64,000 nt of DNA from NCBI GenBank assembly GCA_050185195.1, contig JBFWZQ010000004.1, positions 124,001-188,000 on the forward strand, written 5' to 3'. This stretch comes from CADEFQ01 sp050185195 (GTDB taxonomy: Bacteria; Pseudomonadota; Gammaproteobacteria; Steroidobacterales; Steroidobacteraceae). Position numbers and translations under genes: made by a program. This document shows positions 9,137 through 18,169 of this stretch, piece after piece (position 1 is the first letter of the stretch; each line of letters starts with the position of its first letter). Under the pieces are notes generated by a model. It did not search any database, was not told where the DNA came from, and saw nothing but the letters and a program-made list of their open reading frames with translations.

Positions 9137-10077
9137 GAGGTCAGCAGTTGCTCGAGCTCCGGCACGATCGCAAACAGGTCCCCGACGAGGCCGATGTCGG
9201 CCACTTCGAAGATCGGCGCTTCGGCATCCTTGTTGATCGCGACGATCGTGCGGGCGTCCTTGATGCCGGTGAGGTGCTGGATCGCGCCGGAGATGCCGAT
9301 CGCGACGTAGAGCTCGGGGGCAATGATCTTGCCGGTCTGCCCGACCTGCAGGTCGCTCGCGGCAAAGCCCGCGTCGACGGCGGCGCGCGATGCGCCGACT
9401 GCGGCACCGAGCCGATCCGCCAGGCCGTAGATGAGCTTGAAGTTCTCGGCGCTGCCGAGCGCCCGGCCGCCCGATACGACCCGTGTCGCGCTCTGCAGGT
9501 CCGGCCGGTCGCTCTGCGCCGCTGACACGCCGATGAAGCGCGTGTGCGTCGGCAACGGCACGTCCACGGCCGCCGCCTCGACGGCCGCGGAGCCGCTACG
9601 CGCGGCCGCCTCGAAGGAGGCCGTGCGCACGGTGGCGACGATCTTCGTGCCCGCCTCGACCTCGACCGTGACGATCGCATTGCCCGCGTAGGTCGGGCGC
9701 CTGAAGCGGGTCGCGCTTTCAACCGCCGAGACGTCCGAGAGCTGCGGCGCATCGAGCTGCGCCGCCACGCGAGGCATCAGGTCCTTGCCGAACGTGGTCG
9801 AGGGACCGAACACGTGCGAGTAGGGCGCGGCGAGTTGCACGACCTGCGGGGCGAGCACCGCGGCGAGTGCATGGGCGTTCTCGGCGCGGTCCACCCGCAA
9901 TACCCGCGTGACACCGGCAAGACTGGCCGCTTCGGCGGCGACTGCCGCGCCATCGGCTGCAAACACGGCCACGGTGATTTCCGCGCCGGCGATGCCGAGC
10001 GCGCAGGTGACGCACTTGGCCGTGCCGGCGTTCAGCTTCGCGCCGTCGTGCTCGGCGATGATGAGCACTTTCGCCAT
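9133..10077 (-). CDS. etfA: Electron transfer flavoprotein alpha subunit
   Basis: 314 residues. The C-terminal FAD-binding segment beginning GQTGKIIAPELYVAIGISG (about 246-264) is the alpha-subunit signature. With EtfB it forms the heterodimer that carries electrons from acyl-CoA and related flavin dehydrogenases to ETF-ubiquinone oxidoreductase. The ATG at 10077 overlaps the etfB stop by one base; the in-frame GTG at 10080 is less likely. It is co-transcribed with an IclR regulator and a transporter, so it may be a pathway-dedicated ETF pair. Confidence 0.95.
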   Translation of the reverse strand: MAKVLIIAEHDGAKLNAGTAKCVTCALGIAGAEITVAVFAADGAAVAAEAASLAGVTRVLRVDRAENAHALAAVLAPQVVQLAAPYSHVFGPSTTFGKDLMPRVAAQLDAPQLSDVSAVESATRFRRPTYAGNAIVTVEVEAGTKIVATVRTASFEAAARSGSAAVEAAAVDVPLPTHTRFIGVSAAQSDRPDLQSATRVVSGGRALGSAENFKLIYGLADRLGAAVGASRAAVDAGFAASDLQVGQTGKIIAPELYVAIGISGAIQHLTGIKDARTIVAINKDAEAPIFEVADIGLVGDLFAIVPELEQLLTS

Positions 10078-10826
10078 CACAGCACTCCCCGCTTGCGCAG
10101 CTCCGCGACCAGGGCGCCGGTATCCTTGACCATGATGCCTTTCTGGCGTTGCGAAGGCGGCTCCGTCTTCACGTTGCGCACTCGCGCGGTCGTGGCGAGG
10201 CCGAGGTCGGCGAGCGTCACGCTGTCGAGCGGCTTCTTCTTCGCCTTCATGATGTCGGGCAACTTCACGTAACGGGGCTCGTTCAGGCGCAGGTCGGTCG
10301 TCACGACCGCGGGCAGATCGACCTCGAGGGTCTCGAGGCCCGCATCGACTTCACGGGTCACGCGGGCCGTGGTGCCTGCCAGTTCGACCCGGGAGGCGAA
10401 GGTGGCCTGCGGGCGCTGCCAGAGGGCGGCGAGCATCTGCCCGGTCTGGTTGTTGTCGTCGTCGATGGCCTGCTTGCCGAGCAGCACGAGGAAGGGCTGC
10501 TCCTTCTCGACGAGCTTCAGGAACACGCGGGCCGCGACGAGGGGCTCGACGCCACCGTCCTGCACGACATGGATGGCCCGGTCGGCGCCCATGGCCAGCG
10601 CCGTGCGCAGTTGTTGCTGGCAGTCGGCGGGGCCGATGGTGACGGCAACGACTTCTTCGGCCTCGCCGCGCTCCCTGATGCGCAGCGCCTCCTCGAGCGC
10701 GATCTCGTCGAACGGATTGAGGCTCAGCTTGACGCCGTCGGTGACGACCCCGGAACCATCAGGCTTGACGCGGACCCGGACATTAAAATCGATGACGCGC
10801 TTGACGCAGACGAGTATTCGCTTCAT
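10077..10826 (-). CDS. etfB: Electron transfer flavoprotein beta subunit
   Basis: 249 residues. The beta-subunit signature VTTDLRLNEPRYVKLPDIMK followed by KAKKKP lies at about 196-220. The N-terminal MKRILVCVKRVIDFN is characteristic of the family. It binds AMP and pairs with EtfA encoded next to it with a one-base overlap. The gene starts 12 nt after the iclR stop, so the IclR regulator is in the same transcript. Confidence 0.95.
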   Translation of the reverse strand: MKRILVCVKRVIDFNVRVRVKPDGSGVVTDGVKLSLNPFDEIALEEALRIRERGEAEEVVAVTIGPADCQQQLRTALAMGADRAIHVVQDGGVEPLVAARVFLKLVEKEQPFLVLLGKQAIDDDNNQTGQMLAALWQRPQATFASRVELAGTTARVTREVDAGLETLEVDLPAVVTTDLRLNEPRYVKLPDIMKAKKKPLDSVTLADLGLATTARVRNVKTEPPSQRQKGIMVKDTGALVAELRKRGVL

Positions 10827-10838
10827 TCGTCGAGTATA

Positions 10839-11654
10839 TCAGCGCAGTTGCGCCGGCCGATGGTGCTGCTGCGGCGGATCGCGCTGCTGGTCGATGAATG
10901 TCGTGCGGATGTTGCCCGCCGTCTCGCGCAGTTTCGGCAGGAAGCGTTCGACCGCGAGCTTCATCGGCACGGCCGTGCCGGAGAAGCGGACGGAAACCGC
11001 GGCGAGCACGCGGTCTTCGAGCTGGACGGGCACCGCCATCGTGATCTCGTCGGTCACGCGCCGGGGCCGCACTGCCGTGGCGTAACCCTGGGTGCGTGTT
11101 TCGGCCAGGATCTTGTGCACCTCGGTGCGGTTGCCGGCGAGCTTGTCCGCGTCACGTGTCGATCGCGAGAGGATCTCGAGCAACGAGTCGCGCTGCGCCG
11201 GCGACGAGAAGGCAAGGAACACGCGCCCCGATGCCGACGTGAGCAGCGGCACGCGAAAGCCCGCGGAGAAACGCTCGACCGCGAGCGGGCTGCGGTGGTC
11301 GGTCGATTCGCGCACCATCATCGACGTGCCGGACAGCGATGCGATCGCCACGGGCCAGACGATGTCCTTGGTCAGTTCGTTGAGGAACGGGCGCGCGACC
11401 TGGGTCACCCAGGCCTCGTCGTCGAAGCCGTCGGACAGGCCGCGCACCATGATGGTGAGGCGGTAGCGGTCGTCCACCGGGTCCCGGTACACGTAACCCG
11501 CGTGGCTCAGCGTCTCGAGGATGCGGTAGGTGGTGGTGCGTGGCAGCCGGATGTCCTGCGCGACTTCGGAAACGGTGGCGCCGTTTCTCAGGTTCAGGAC
11601 GGTGAGGGCGTCGAGGCCTCGGATCAGGGCTCGGATGGGGCGCGTCGATTCCAT
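10839..11654 (-). CDS. IclR-family transcriptional regulator
   Basis: 271 residues. The N-terminal winged helix-turn-helix (about 10-70, including TVSEVAQDIRLPRTTTYRIL) is followed by the C-terminal effector domain (about 85-250), as in PcaR/KdgR proteins. The ATG at 11654 gives the standard IclR N-terminus; longer frames add low-complexity residues. It is the first gene of the leftward etfBA operon and is divergent from an FAD oxidase across 149 bp, so both units could be controlled from that gap. The effector is unknown but IclR proteins often sense aromatic or carboxylic acid intermediates. Confidence 0.92.
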   Translation of the reverse strand: MESTRPIRALIRGLDALTVLNLRNGATVSEVAQDIRLPRTTTYRILETLSHAGYVYRDPVDDRYRLTIMVRGLSDGFDDEAWVTQVARPFLNELTKDIVWPVAIASLSGTSMMVRESTDHRSPLAVERFSAGFRVPLLTSASGRVFLAFSSPAQRDSLLEILSRSTRDADKLAGNRTEVHKILAETRTQGYATAVRPRRVTDEITMAVPVQLEDRVLAAVSVRFSGTAVPMKLAVERFLPKLRETAGNIRTTFIDQQRDPPQQHHRPAQLR

Positions 11655-11803
11655 GGGGGGCAGTTGTCCGCGACCGCGGTGCGGAGCGCAAGTTGGGGAA
11701 AACCGAGGGAGGGGCGTACGGACTTTCCGAGGCTGGGCGTCGCGGTCGCTGTCGCGGCGACTGGCCGGGGATACACTTGGGTGCAATCACACCGGGAGTC
11801 TCC
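11655..11803. promoter_or_regulatory. Divergent control region between iclR-etfBA and the FAD oxidase operon
   Basis: 149 bp. A possible rightward -10 TACACT (11772-11777) lies about 26 nt before the oxidase ATG. The segment GTCGCGG occurs twice in close succession (about 11747-11760) and could be part of an operator. No confident IclR palindrome was recognised. Confidence 0.35.
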
Positions 11804-13381
11804 ATGGCGACACACCTCCTCGCGGACCTTGCGGCGCTGCTGGGCGCACAGAACGTGCTGACGGACGAAGCAGAGCGCCGCTTCTACGCCCAGGACGTCT
11901 ATCGCGAGGGGCGCCTGCCGCTCGCCGTCATCCGCCCCGGATCGTCCGACGAACTGGTCGCAGCACTGCGGGCCATCGCGAAAGAGGGCCTTGCGATCGT
12001 TCCCCGCGGCGGCGGCATGTCCTACACGGACGGCTACCTGCCGCAGCGGGAAGGCTCCATCACCGTCGACCTGCTGCGCATGGATCGTATCGTCGAAGTG
12101 AATGTCGAAGATGGCTTCGTCACGGTCGAGTGCGGCGCCACCTGGCGCGCGCTGCACGATGCGCTCGCTCCGATGGGCGTGCGCACTCCCTACTGGGGCC
12201 CGTTGTCGGGACAGAAGGCGACCATCGGTGGCGCGCTGTCCCAGGGCAGCATGTTCCTCGGGTCCGGCCGTTACGGTCCGGTCGCCGACAGCGTCATCGG
12301 CCTCGATGTGGTGCTGGTCGACGGCACGCAGCTCAGGCTCGGCAGCCACGCGAATGCGCACGGCGTCCCGTTCTTCCGCCAGTACGGTCCCGACACGATG
12401 GGCGCGTTCCTGTCGGACACCGGTGCGCTCGGCATCAAGACGCGCGCCACGTTCCGCCTCGTGCGCCCGCAACCGGAGTCGCGCCACCTGTCGTTCCAGT
12501 TCGCGACGGCGGCGGAGCTGTTCGCGGCCATGGGCGCCGTCGCGCGCGCGGATGTCATCTCGGAGTGTTTCGCGTTCGATCCCGGGCTGCAGGGCATGCG
12601 CATGAAGCGGGCGCGCCTCACCGACGACGTGAAGACGCTGGGCAAGGTCATGAAGGCGGCCGGCGGCGGGCTTGCGGGGTTGAAGGAAGGCGCGAAGCTC
12701 GTGCTGGCCGGGCGTGGCTTCCTCGACGAGAAGCAGTTCTCGATGCACCTGTCGCTCGACGGGCGCGACGCCGCCGATGCCGACGCCAAGGCCGCAATCG
12801 TGCGTGCCGCGGCGAGTGGCGCTGGTGCACGCGAGGTGGAAAACAGCGTGCCGAAGGTCATGCGCGCGCACCCCTTTGCCGACGTGACCAGCATGCTCGG
12901 GCCGGGCGGCGAACGTTGGGTGCCGGTGCACGGCGTGACTGCGTTTTCGCGCGCCGCCGCGCTGTTCGAATCCTGCAAGGCCGTGTTCGCGCGCCATGCC
13001 GACGAGATGCAGCGCCTCGACATCGACCACGGCTACCTGATCGCGAGCGTGGGACTTGCAGGCATCCTGATCGAGCCCGTGCTCTACTGGCCCGAAGCGC
13101 GCCTTGCATTCCACGAGCGCGTGCTGCCGCCCGATTACCTCGCGAAGTTGCCGACTTTCCCGCCGAACCCGGCGGCGACGGAAGCCGTCGGGCGCATACG
13201 CGTCGCGCTCGCCGAGACGTTCGTGATGCAGGGGGCGGTCAGTTTCCAGATCGGCAAGTTCTATCCCTACCAGCGCGGCCTCGAGCCCGGAGCCGCGGGC
13301 CTGTTGCGGCAGATCAAGGCGATCGTCGATCCAGGCGGGAGGATGAATCCGGGCAGCCTCGGGCTCGGCAACCCGGACTGA
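11804..13381 (+). CDS. FAD-binding oxidase (PCMH/GlcD-like)
   Basis: 525 residues. The N-terminal PCMH FAD domain shows PRGGGMSYTDGY (about 66-77) and FLGSGRYGP (about 149-157). The C-terminal GGRMNPGSLGLG resembles the end of D-lactate/glycolate oxidase and flavin-linked phenol oxidase families. It should oxidise a hydroxy acid or alcohol with covalent or tightly bound FAD. Position suggests electrons could pass to the EtfAB encoded divergently, but no direct evidence exists. An MFS gene follows after 19 nt. Confidence 0.85.
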   Translation: MATHLLADLAALLGAQNVLTDEAERRFYAQDVYREGRLPLAVIRPGSSDELVAALRAIAKEGLAIVPRGGGMSYTDGYLPQREGSITVDLLRMDRIVEVNVEDGFVTVECGATWRALHDALAPMGVRTPYWGPLSGQKATIGGALSQGSMFLGSGRYGPVADSVIGLDVVLVDGTQLRLGSHANAHGVPFFRQYGPDTMGAFLSDTGALGIKTRATFRLVRPQPESRHLSFQFATAAELFAAMGAVARADVISECFAFDPGLQGMRMKRARLTDDVKTLGKVMKAAGGGLAGLKEGAKLVLAGRGFLDEKQFSMHLSLDGRDAADADAKAAIVRAAASGAGAREVENSVPKVMRAHPFADVTSMLGPGGERWVPVHGVTAFSRAAALFESCKAVFARHADEMQRLDIDHGYLIASVGLAGILIEPVLYWPEARLAFHERVLPPDYLAKLPTFPPNPAATEAVGRIRVALAETFVMQGAVSFQIGKFYPYQRGLEPGAAGLLRQIKAIVDPGGRMNPGSLGLGNPD

Positions 13382-13388
13382 GAACCTG

Positions 13389-13394
13389 TAGACT
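13389..13394 (+). promoter_or_regulatory. Putative -10 element directly upstream of the MFS start
   Basis: TAGACT ends 6 nt before the ATG at 13401 with no Shine-Dalgarno between. It may give a leaderless transcript in addition to read-through from the oxidase gene. No -35 was identified. Confidence 0.3.
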
Positions 13395-13400
13395 CGGCGG

Positions 13401-14672
13401 ATGTCCGACCCATTGAACGTGGCCCCGCGCGCACAACGCGGCTGGCGCTTTTACGGGTGGTGGGGCGTCGTCCTCGCCACGCTGCTATTCATCCTCGTGA
13501 CCAATGGGCTCACGATCGGCGGCATCCAGGCCTTCGATCCGCATCTGCTCGCGGCGCTGTCGATCGAGCGCGCGCCACTCAAGCTCGGGGATGCGATCCA
13601 GCTCGGCACGGCGGCGATCTTCACGTTGTTCACCGGCTGGGCGGCGGATCGCATCGGCGTGCGTCCCGTGATGACCGTCGGCGTACTGCTGCTGTCGGCG
13701 TCCTTTTACGGGCTCGGGCACGTGGAAACGGTCGGCGGCCTCTACGCACTGCGTTTCGTGATGGGCCTTGGTCTGGCGGGCGCCGGGCTCGCGGTCTGCG
13801 TCGTGATCGTCTCGCGCTGGTTCATCACGCGGCGCGGGCTTGCCCTCGGCCTGATGCTGGCGGGCACGAGCCTCGGCAGCGGCATCCTGCCCGGCATCTT
13901 CACGCGCCTGATCGAAGCGCATGACTGGCGACAGGCGGCCGTCTACGGCGCCGTCGGGCCGCTGCTGCTGTTACCGATCGTCTGGTTCGCGATGAAGGAA
14001 TGGCCGGCGCGCCTCGGGCTCGCGCCCTACGGCGGCGAGGGGGCGCACGCGGCGACGTTGGCGGGCCCAGACCTTTCCTACCGCGACATCATCTCCCGGC
14101 GGGAGTTCTGGCTGATCGGCGCCGCGGCCTTCGCGACGTTCTATTCGATCCTCGCGATCAGCAACAACCTGTTCCTGCATTCGCAGGACCTCGGGTTCAA
14201 GCCGGAGGCGAGCGCCGCGCTGTTCGTGCCGCTGTTCATCATGGGCCTCATCGGCAAGATCGTCTCGGGCGTGCTGTCCGATATCCTCGGCAGGAAGCGC
14301 GTGTGGATCCTGAGCCTCGCGCTGATGCTCGCGGGCGCGCTCATGCTGGCCACGCTGCAAAGTTCGCTCGTGATGGCCGCCATCGCGCTGTTCGGTTTCG
14401 GCTGGGGCGGCAACTACTCGCTGCTGCAGGCCACCGCCGCGGACGCCTTCGGATCGCGCGCCCTCGGGCGCGTGATGGGTGCCCTCACGGTGCTCGATGC
14501 GGGGGGAGGCGCGCTCGGCCCGTGGGTCACGTCGTTGCTGTACGACCGGTACGGCAGTTATTCGTCGGGCTTCGGCCTCGTCTGCGTGTTGATCGTCATA
14601 TCGATCCTGCTGGCCGCAAGCCTGCGCATACGCTCGCCCGAAGGCGTCGCTACGGCGGTGTCCGCCGCCTGA
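13401..14672 (+). CDS. MFS transporter, monocarboxylate/oxalate-formate antiporter-like
   Basis: 423 residues with twelve predicted helices and a long central loop (about 205-235). The motif GWAADRIGVRPV between helices 2 and 3 matches MFS motif A. The family usually imports organic acids or exchanges carboxylates. It sits 19 nt after the FAD oxidase and 10 nt before an ABC permease, so it is probably the uptake step for the oxidase substrate. Confidence 0.88.
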   Translation: MSDPLNVAPRAQRGWRFYGWWGVVLATLLFILVTNGLTIGGIQAFDPHLLAALSIERAPLKLGDAIQLGTAAIFTLFTGWAADRIGVRPVMTVGVLLLSASFYGLGHVETVGGLYALRFVMGLGLAGAGLAVCVVIVSRWFITRRGLALGLMLAGTSLGSGILPGIFTRLIEAHDWRQAAVYGAVGPLLLLPIVWFAMKEWPARLGLAPYGGEGAHAATLAGPDLSYRDIISRREFWLIGAAAFATFYSILAISNNLFLHSQDLGFKPEASAALFVPLFIMGLIGKIVSGVLSDILGRKRVWILSLALMLAGALMLATLQSSLVMAAIALFGFGWGGNYSLLQATAADAFGSRALGRVMGALTVLDAGGGALGPWVTSLLYDRYGSYSSGFGLVCVLIVISILLAASLRIRSPEGVATAVSAA

Positions 14673-14682
14673 GTGCCTGCCG

Positions 14683-15606
14683 ATGGTGCGTTACGCGCTA
14701 GCCCGCATCATCGGCCTCGTCCCCACGCTGTTCCTGCTGGTCACGGCGGCGTTCTTCGTGATCCGGCTGGCGCCCGGCGGGCCGTTCGACGACGAGCGCA
14801 CGCTGCTTCCCGAAGTGCGCGCCAACCTCGAGGCGGCCTATGGCCTCGATGCGCCGCTCGCGACCCAATACCTGCGCTATGTCTCGGGACTCCTGCGCGG
14901 TGACCTCGGGCCCTCGTTCAAGCACAAGGACGCGAGCGTCAATGAGCTGATCCGCGCTGGCTTGCCCGTCAGCGCCGCGCTGGGGGCGGCGGCGCTTGCA
15001 CTCGGGCTGCTGCTTGGCGTGCCGCTCGGGTTCTGCGCAGCCCTGCAGCGCGCGGGTCCCGTCGACCACGGCATGACGGTACTCGCGGCGCTCGCGATCG
15101 CATTGCCTGCCTTCGTATTGGGTCCCGCGCTGTCGCTCTTCTTCGGCCTGCGATTGCGCTGGCTGCCCGCCGCCGGCTGGGACGACGGATCGCTACGCTA
15201 CGCGGTGCTGCCCGTCATCACGCTGGCAGCCCCGGTGCTGGCGTACAGTGCCCGGCTCGCCCGCGCCGGGCTGCTCGAGGTCCTCGGCACCGACTACATC
15301 CGCGCGGCGCGCGCCCGGGGCCTCGGGCTGCGGCGCATCGTGCTGGCACACGCGCTGCGGCCTGCCGTGCTGCCGCTCGTCAGCTGGCTCGGGCCCGCCG
15401 TCGCATTCGTGCTCACGGGCTCGCTCGTCGTCGAAACCGTGTTCGGCGTCCCCGGAGCAGGCCGCTTCCTCGTCGAGGGGGCGCTCAATCGCGACTACAC
15501 GCTCGTGATGGGCATGATCGTCGTCTACGGCCTCGCCACGCTCCTCTGCAACTTCGCAGCCGATCTCGCCTATGGCTGGCTCGATCCTCGCGTCCGTCGG
15601 CCGTGA
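14683..15606 (+). CDS. Oligopeptide/dipeptide-type ABC transporter permease, OppB/DppB-like
   Basis: 307 residues with six hydrophobic segments. The N-terminal RIIGLVPTLFLLV and the APGGPFDDER segment are characteristic of OppB/DppB. The EAA-type loop (TDYIRAARARGLGLRRI, about 205-221) contacts the ATPases. It is the first gene of an overlapping B-C-D-F set. No periplasmic binding protein gene is adjacent. Confidence 0.92.
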   Translation: MVRYALARIIGLVPTLFLLVTAAFFVIRLAPGGPFDDERTLLPEVRANLEAAYGLDAPLATQYLRYVSGLLRGDLGPSFKHKDASVNELIRAGLPVSAALGAAALALGLLLGVPLGFCAALQRAGPVDHGMTVLAALAIALPAFVLGPALSLFFGLRLRWLPAAGWDDGSLRYAVLPVITLAAPVLAYSARLARAGLLEVLGTDYIRAARARGLGLRRIVLAHALRPAVLPLVSWLGPAVAFVLTGSLVVETVFGVPGAGRFLVEGALNRDYTLVMGMIVVYGLATLLCNFAADLAYGWLDPRVRRP

Positions 15607-16423
15607 GCCGCGGCATCGCGCGGCGCTCGTCGCCGCCGCGATGCTCACCGCGCTGTGCCTCGTGGCGCTCGTGGCCCCGTGGTTGTCGGCACACGCGCCG
15701 GGTGCGATCGATCTCGCGAGGCCCGCCCTGGCGCCGGGCGCCGAGCCCGCGTACTGGCTGGGCACCGACCGGCTCGGTCGCGACGTCTTCGCGCGCACGA
15801 TGCAGGGCTTGCGCGTCTCGCTGCTGATCGGGCTCGCCGCCGCGCTCGTGAGCGTCGCGATCGGCACCGCATGGGGCGCCGTGGCCGGGTACGTGGGAGG
15901 GCGGACCGATGCGCTGATGATGCGTGCCGTCGATATCCTCTATGCGCTTCCCTTCGTTTTCTTCGTGATCATCCTCGCGACGGTGTTCGAGCGTGGCAGC
16001 GTGCCGGTGCTCCTCGCCGCGATCGCGAGCGTCGGCTGGCTCACGACCGCGCGCATCGTGCGCGGCCAGACGCTCGCCTTGCGCGAGCGCGGTTTCGTCG
16101 ATGCGGCTCGTGCGATGGGCGCACCGACGTCGCGCATCCTGTGGCGACACATCCTGCCGAACGTGGCCGGGCCCGTGATCGCCTATGCGACGCTCACGGT
16201 GCCGCAGATGATCGTCTACGAGAGTTTCCTTTCGTTCCTGGGCCTCGGCGTGCAGGAGCCGCTCGCGAGCCTCGGCAGCCTCATCAGCGAGGGCGCGCGT
16301 GACATGGAGGCGGCGCCCTGGCTGTTGCTCGCACCGGCCGGATGCCTCGCATGGCTGACGCTTTCCCTCAACGTGCTCGGAGACGGCTTGCGCGATGTCC
16401 TCGATCCCCGCACCCGTCCTTGA
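15572..16423 (+). CDS. Oligopeptide/dipeptide-type ABC transporter permease, OppC/DppC-like
   Basis: 283 residues. The YWLGTDRLGRDVFAR motif (about 61-75) is diagnostic of OppC/DppC. Five or six transmembrane segments and the EAA loop RGFVDAARAMGAPTSRI follow. The gene overlaps OppB by 35 nt, which implies translational coupling. Confidence 0.92.
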   Translation: MAGSILASVGREPRHRAALVAAAMLTALCLVALVAPWLSAHAPGAIDLARPALAPGAEPAYWLGTDRLGRDVFARTMQGLRVSLLIGLAAALVSVAIGTAWGAVAGYVGGRTDALMMRAVDILYALPFVFFVIILATVFERGSVPVLLAAIASVGWLTTARIVRGQTLALRERGFVDAARAMGAPTSRILWRHILPNVAGPVIAYATLTVPQMIVYESFLSFLGLGVQEPLASLGSLISEGARDMEAAPWLLLAPAGCLAWLTLSLNVLGDGLRDVLDPRTRP

Positions 16424-17372
16424 ACTGCACGACCTGTCGGTGCAGTTCGACTCGCGTTGCGGGCCGGTCGTCGCCGTCGCGAGCGTGTCGTTGGCGGTGG
16501 GGCCGGGCGAATGCATCGGCCTCATCGGCGAGTCCGGCGCCGGCAAGAGCCAGTCATTGCTGGCACCCTTCCGGCTGGCTGCGGCCGACGCGCGGCTCAC
16601 GGGTGCCGCAAGGTTTGCCGGTGCGGACCTGCTGGGCCTCGACGAGGCCGCGCTCGACCGGATTCGGGGCGATCGCGCCGGGTTCGTGTTCCAGGACCCG
16701 ATGGCTTCGCTCACGCCGCATCGGACGATCGGCGAGCAGATCGTCGAAGTGCTCGAGCGGCACGACCAGTCAACGGGTGTCGCCGCGCGCGACCGGGCGC
16801 GGTCACTCCTCGAGCGCGTGCACCTCGATGCCCCCGCGCGACGCCTGGCCCAGTACCCCCATGAACTCTCCGGCGGCCAGCGCCAGCGCGCGCTGATCGC
16901 GATCGCCATCGCCTGCGATCCCGACCTGCTCATCGCCGACGAGCCGACCACGGCGCTCGACGTCACCGTGCAGGCGGAGGTGCTCGCGCTGCTCGAGTCG
17001 TTGAAGTCGGAGCGGCGCCTCGCGATCGTGCTCGTTTCGCACGAATTCGGGGTCGTCGGTCGCCTCGCCGACCGGATCCACGTCATGTATGCGGGCCGGA
17101 TCGTGGAGGAGGGGCCCGCGGCGGCCGTCATGGCCGCGCCGAGGCATCCGTATACCGCGGCGCTGCTCGACTGCATCCCGCGCATGGATGATCCGCCCGG
17201 GGCACCGCTCGAACCCATCGCGGGCCAGCCGCCCGGGCCCGGGGCGTTGCCGCCGGGCTGCGCCTTTCACCCGCGCTGCCCGCGCGCAGAGGCGCGCTGC
17301 CGGGTGGAATCACCCGGGCTCGCACCGACCGGCGCGCGCGCCGTCGCCTGCCACTTTCCCTTGCCGGCATGA
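16395..17372 (+). CDS. Oligopeptide ABC transporter ATP-binding protein, OppD/DppD-like
   Basis: 325 residues. Walker A GESGAGKS (about 44-51), the signature LSGGQRQR (about 158-165) and Walker B LLIADEPTT (about 178-186) are all present. The C-terminal GCAFHPRCPRAEARC is the cysteine-rich oligopeptide-transporter tail, which binds Fe-S in some members. The central GESGAGKSQ has Gln after the P-loop Ser, which is tolerated. It overlaps OppC by 29 nt. Confidence 0.93.
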   Translation: MSSIPAPVLELHDLSVQFDSRCGPVVAVASVSLAVGPGECIGLIGESGAGKSQSLLAPFRLAAADARLTGAARFAGADLLGLDEAALDRIRGDRAGFVFQDPMASLTPHRTIGEQIVEVLERHDQSTGVAARDRARSLLERVHLDAPARRLAQYPHELSGGQRQRALIAIAIACDPDLLIADEPTTALDVTVQAEVLALLESLKSERRLAIVLVSHEFGVVGRLADRIHVMYAGRIVEEGPAAAVMAAPRHPYTAALLDCIPRMDDPPGAPLEPIAGQPPGPGALPPGCAFHPRCPRAEARCRVESPGLAPTGARAVACHFPLPA

Positions 17373-18169
17373 CGACCGTGGATGCACGGGGCGCGCCCTT
17401 GCTGGAAGCCAGCGACCTGCACGTTCGCTACCCGGGGGCCGACGACGTCCTGCACGGCCTCAGCCTCGCGGTCGAAGCGGGCGGTTCGCTCGGTATCTGC
17501 GGGGAATCGGGCAGTGGCAAGTCGACGCTCCTGCGTGCGGTGCTCGGGCTGACGGCGATCCGTCGCGGTGAGGTTCGCTGGCGCGGTCAACCCATCTCGC
17601 GCTACGGGGCAGCGGAATGGCAGGCCCTGCGGCGCGTCGTGCAGCCGGTCTTCCAGGATCCGCTCGCGAGCCTCGATCCGCGCCTGCGCGTGGGTGATAT
17701 CCTCGCCGAGCCCTTGCGGGTGCACGAGCCCAGGGTCGGGCGCGGGCTGCGCGACGCGCGCATCGCGTCGATGCTCCAGCGTGTCGGGCTGGCGGCCGAT
17801 GCCGTGGCACGCTACCCGCACGAGTTGAGCGGCGGACAATGCCAGCGCGTGGGGATCGCACGGGCCATGATGCTTGCGCCCGAGGTCCTCGTCTGCGACG
17901 AACCCGTCAGTGCCCTCGATGTATCCATCCAGGCGCAGATCCTCGCGCTGCTGCAGTCGCTGCAGCGCGAGGCGGGCGTCACGCTCATCTTCGTGAGCCA
18001 CAACCTTGCGATCGTGCGACGGTTGTGTGCGCAGGTGATCATCCTGCGCGGCGGCGCCATCGTCGAAGCCGGGCGGACCGCAGAGGTGCTCGACCGTCCC
18101 CGGCACGCGTACACGCGCCAGCTCATTGCCTCGGTGCCGGCGGTGCCGCGGAGGCTGGCGGGGCGCTGA
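17369..18169 (+). CDS. Oligopeptide ABC transporter ATP-binding protein, OppF/DppF-like
   Basis: 266 residues. Walker A GESGSGKST (about 47-55), signature LSGGQCQR (about 153-160) and Walker B VLVCDEPVSALD (about 172-183) are intact. It ends shortly after the core and lacks the cysteine-rich tail carried by its OppD partner. The start overlaps OppD by 4 nt and the 3' end overlaps the convergent VOC gene by 47 nt. Confidence 0.92.
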   Translation: MTTVDARGAPLLEASDLHVRYPGADDVLHGLSLAVEAGGSLGICGESGSGKSTLLRAVLGLTAIRRGEVRWRGQPISRYGAAEWQALRRVVQPVFQDPLASLDPRLRVGDILAEPLRVHEPRVGRGLRDARIASMLQRVGLAADAVARYPHELSGGQCQRVGIARAMMLAPEVLVCDEPVSALDVSIQAQILALLQSLQREAGVTLIFVSHNLAIVRRLCAQVIILRGGAIVEAGRTAEVLDRPRHAYTRQLIASVPAVPRRLAGR

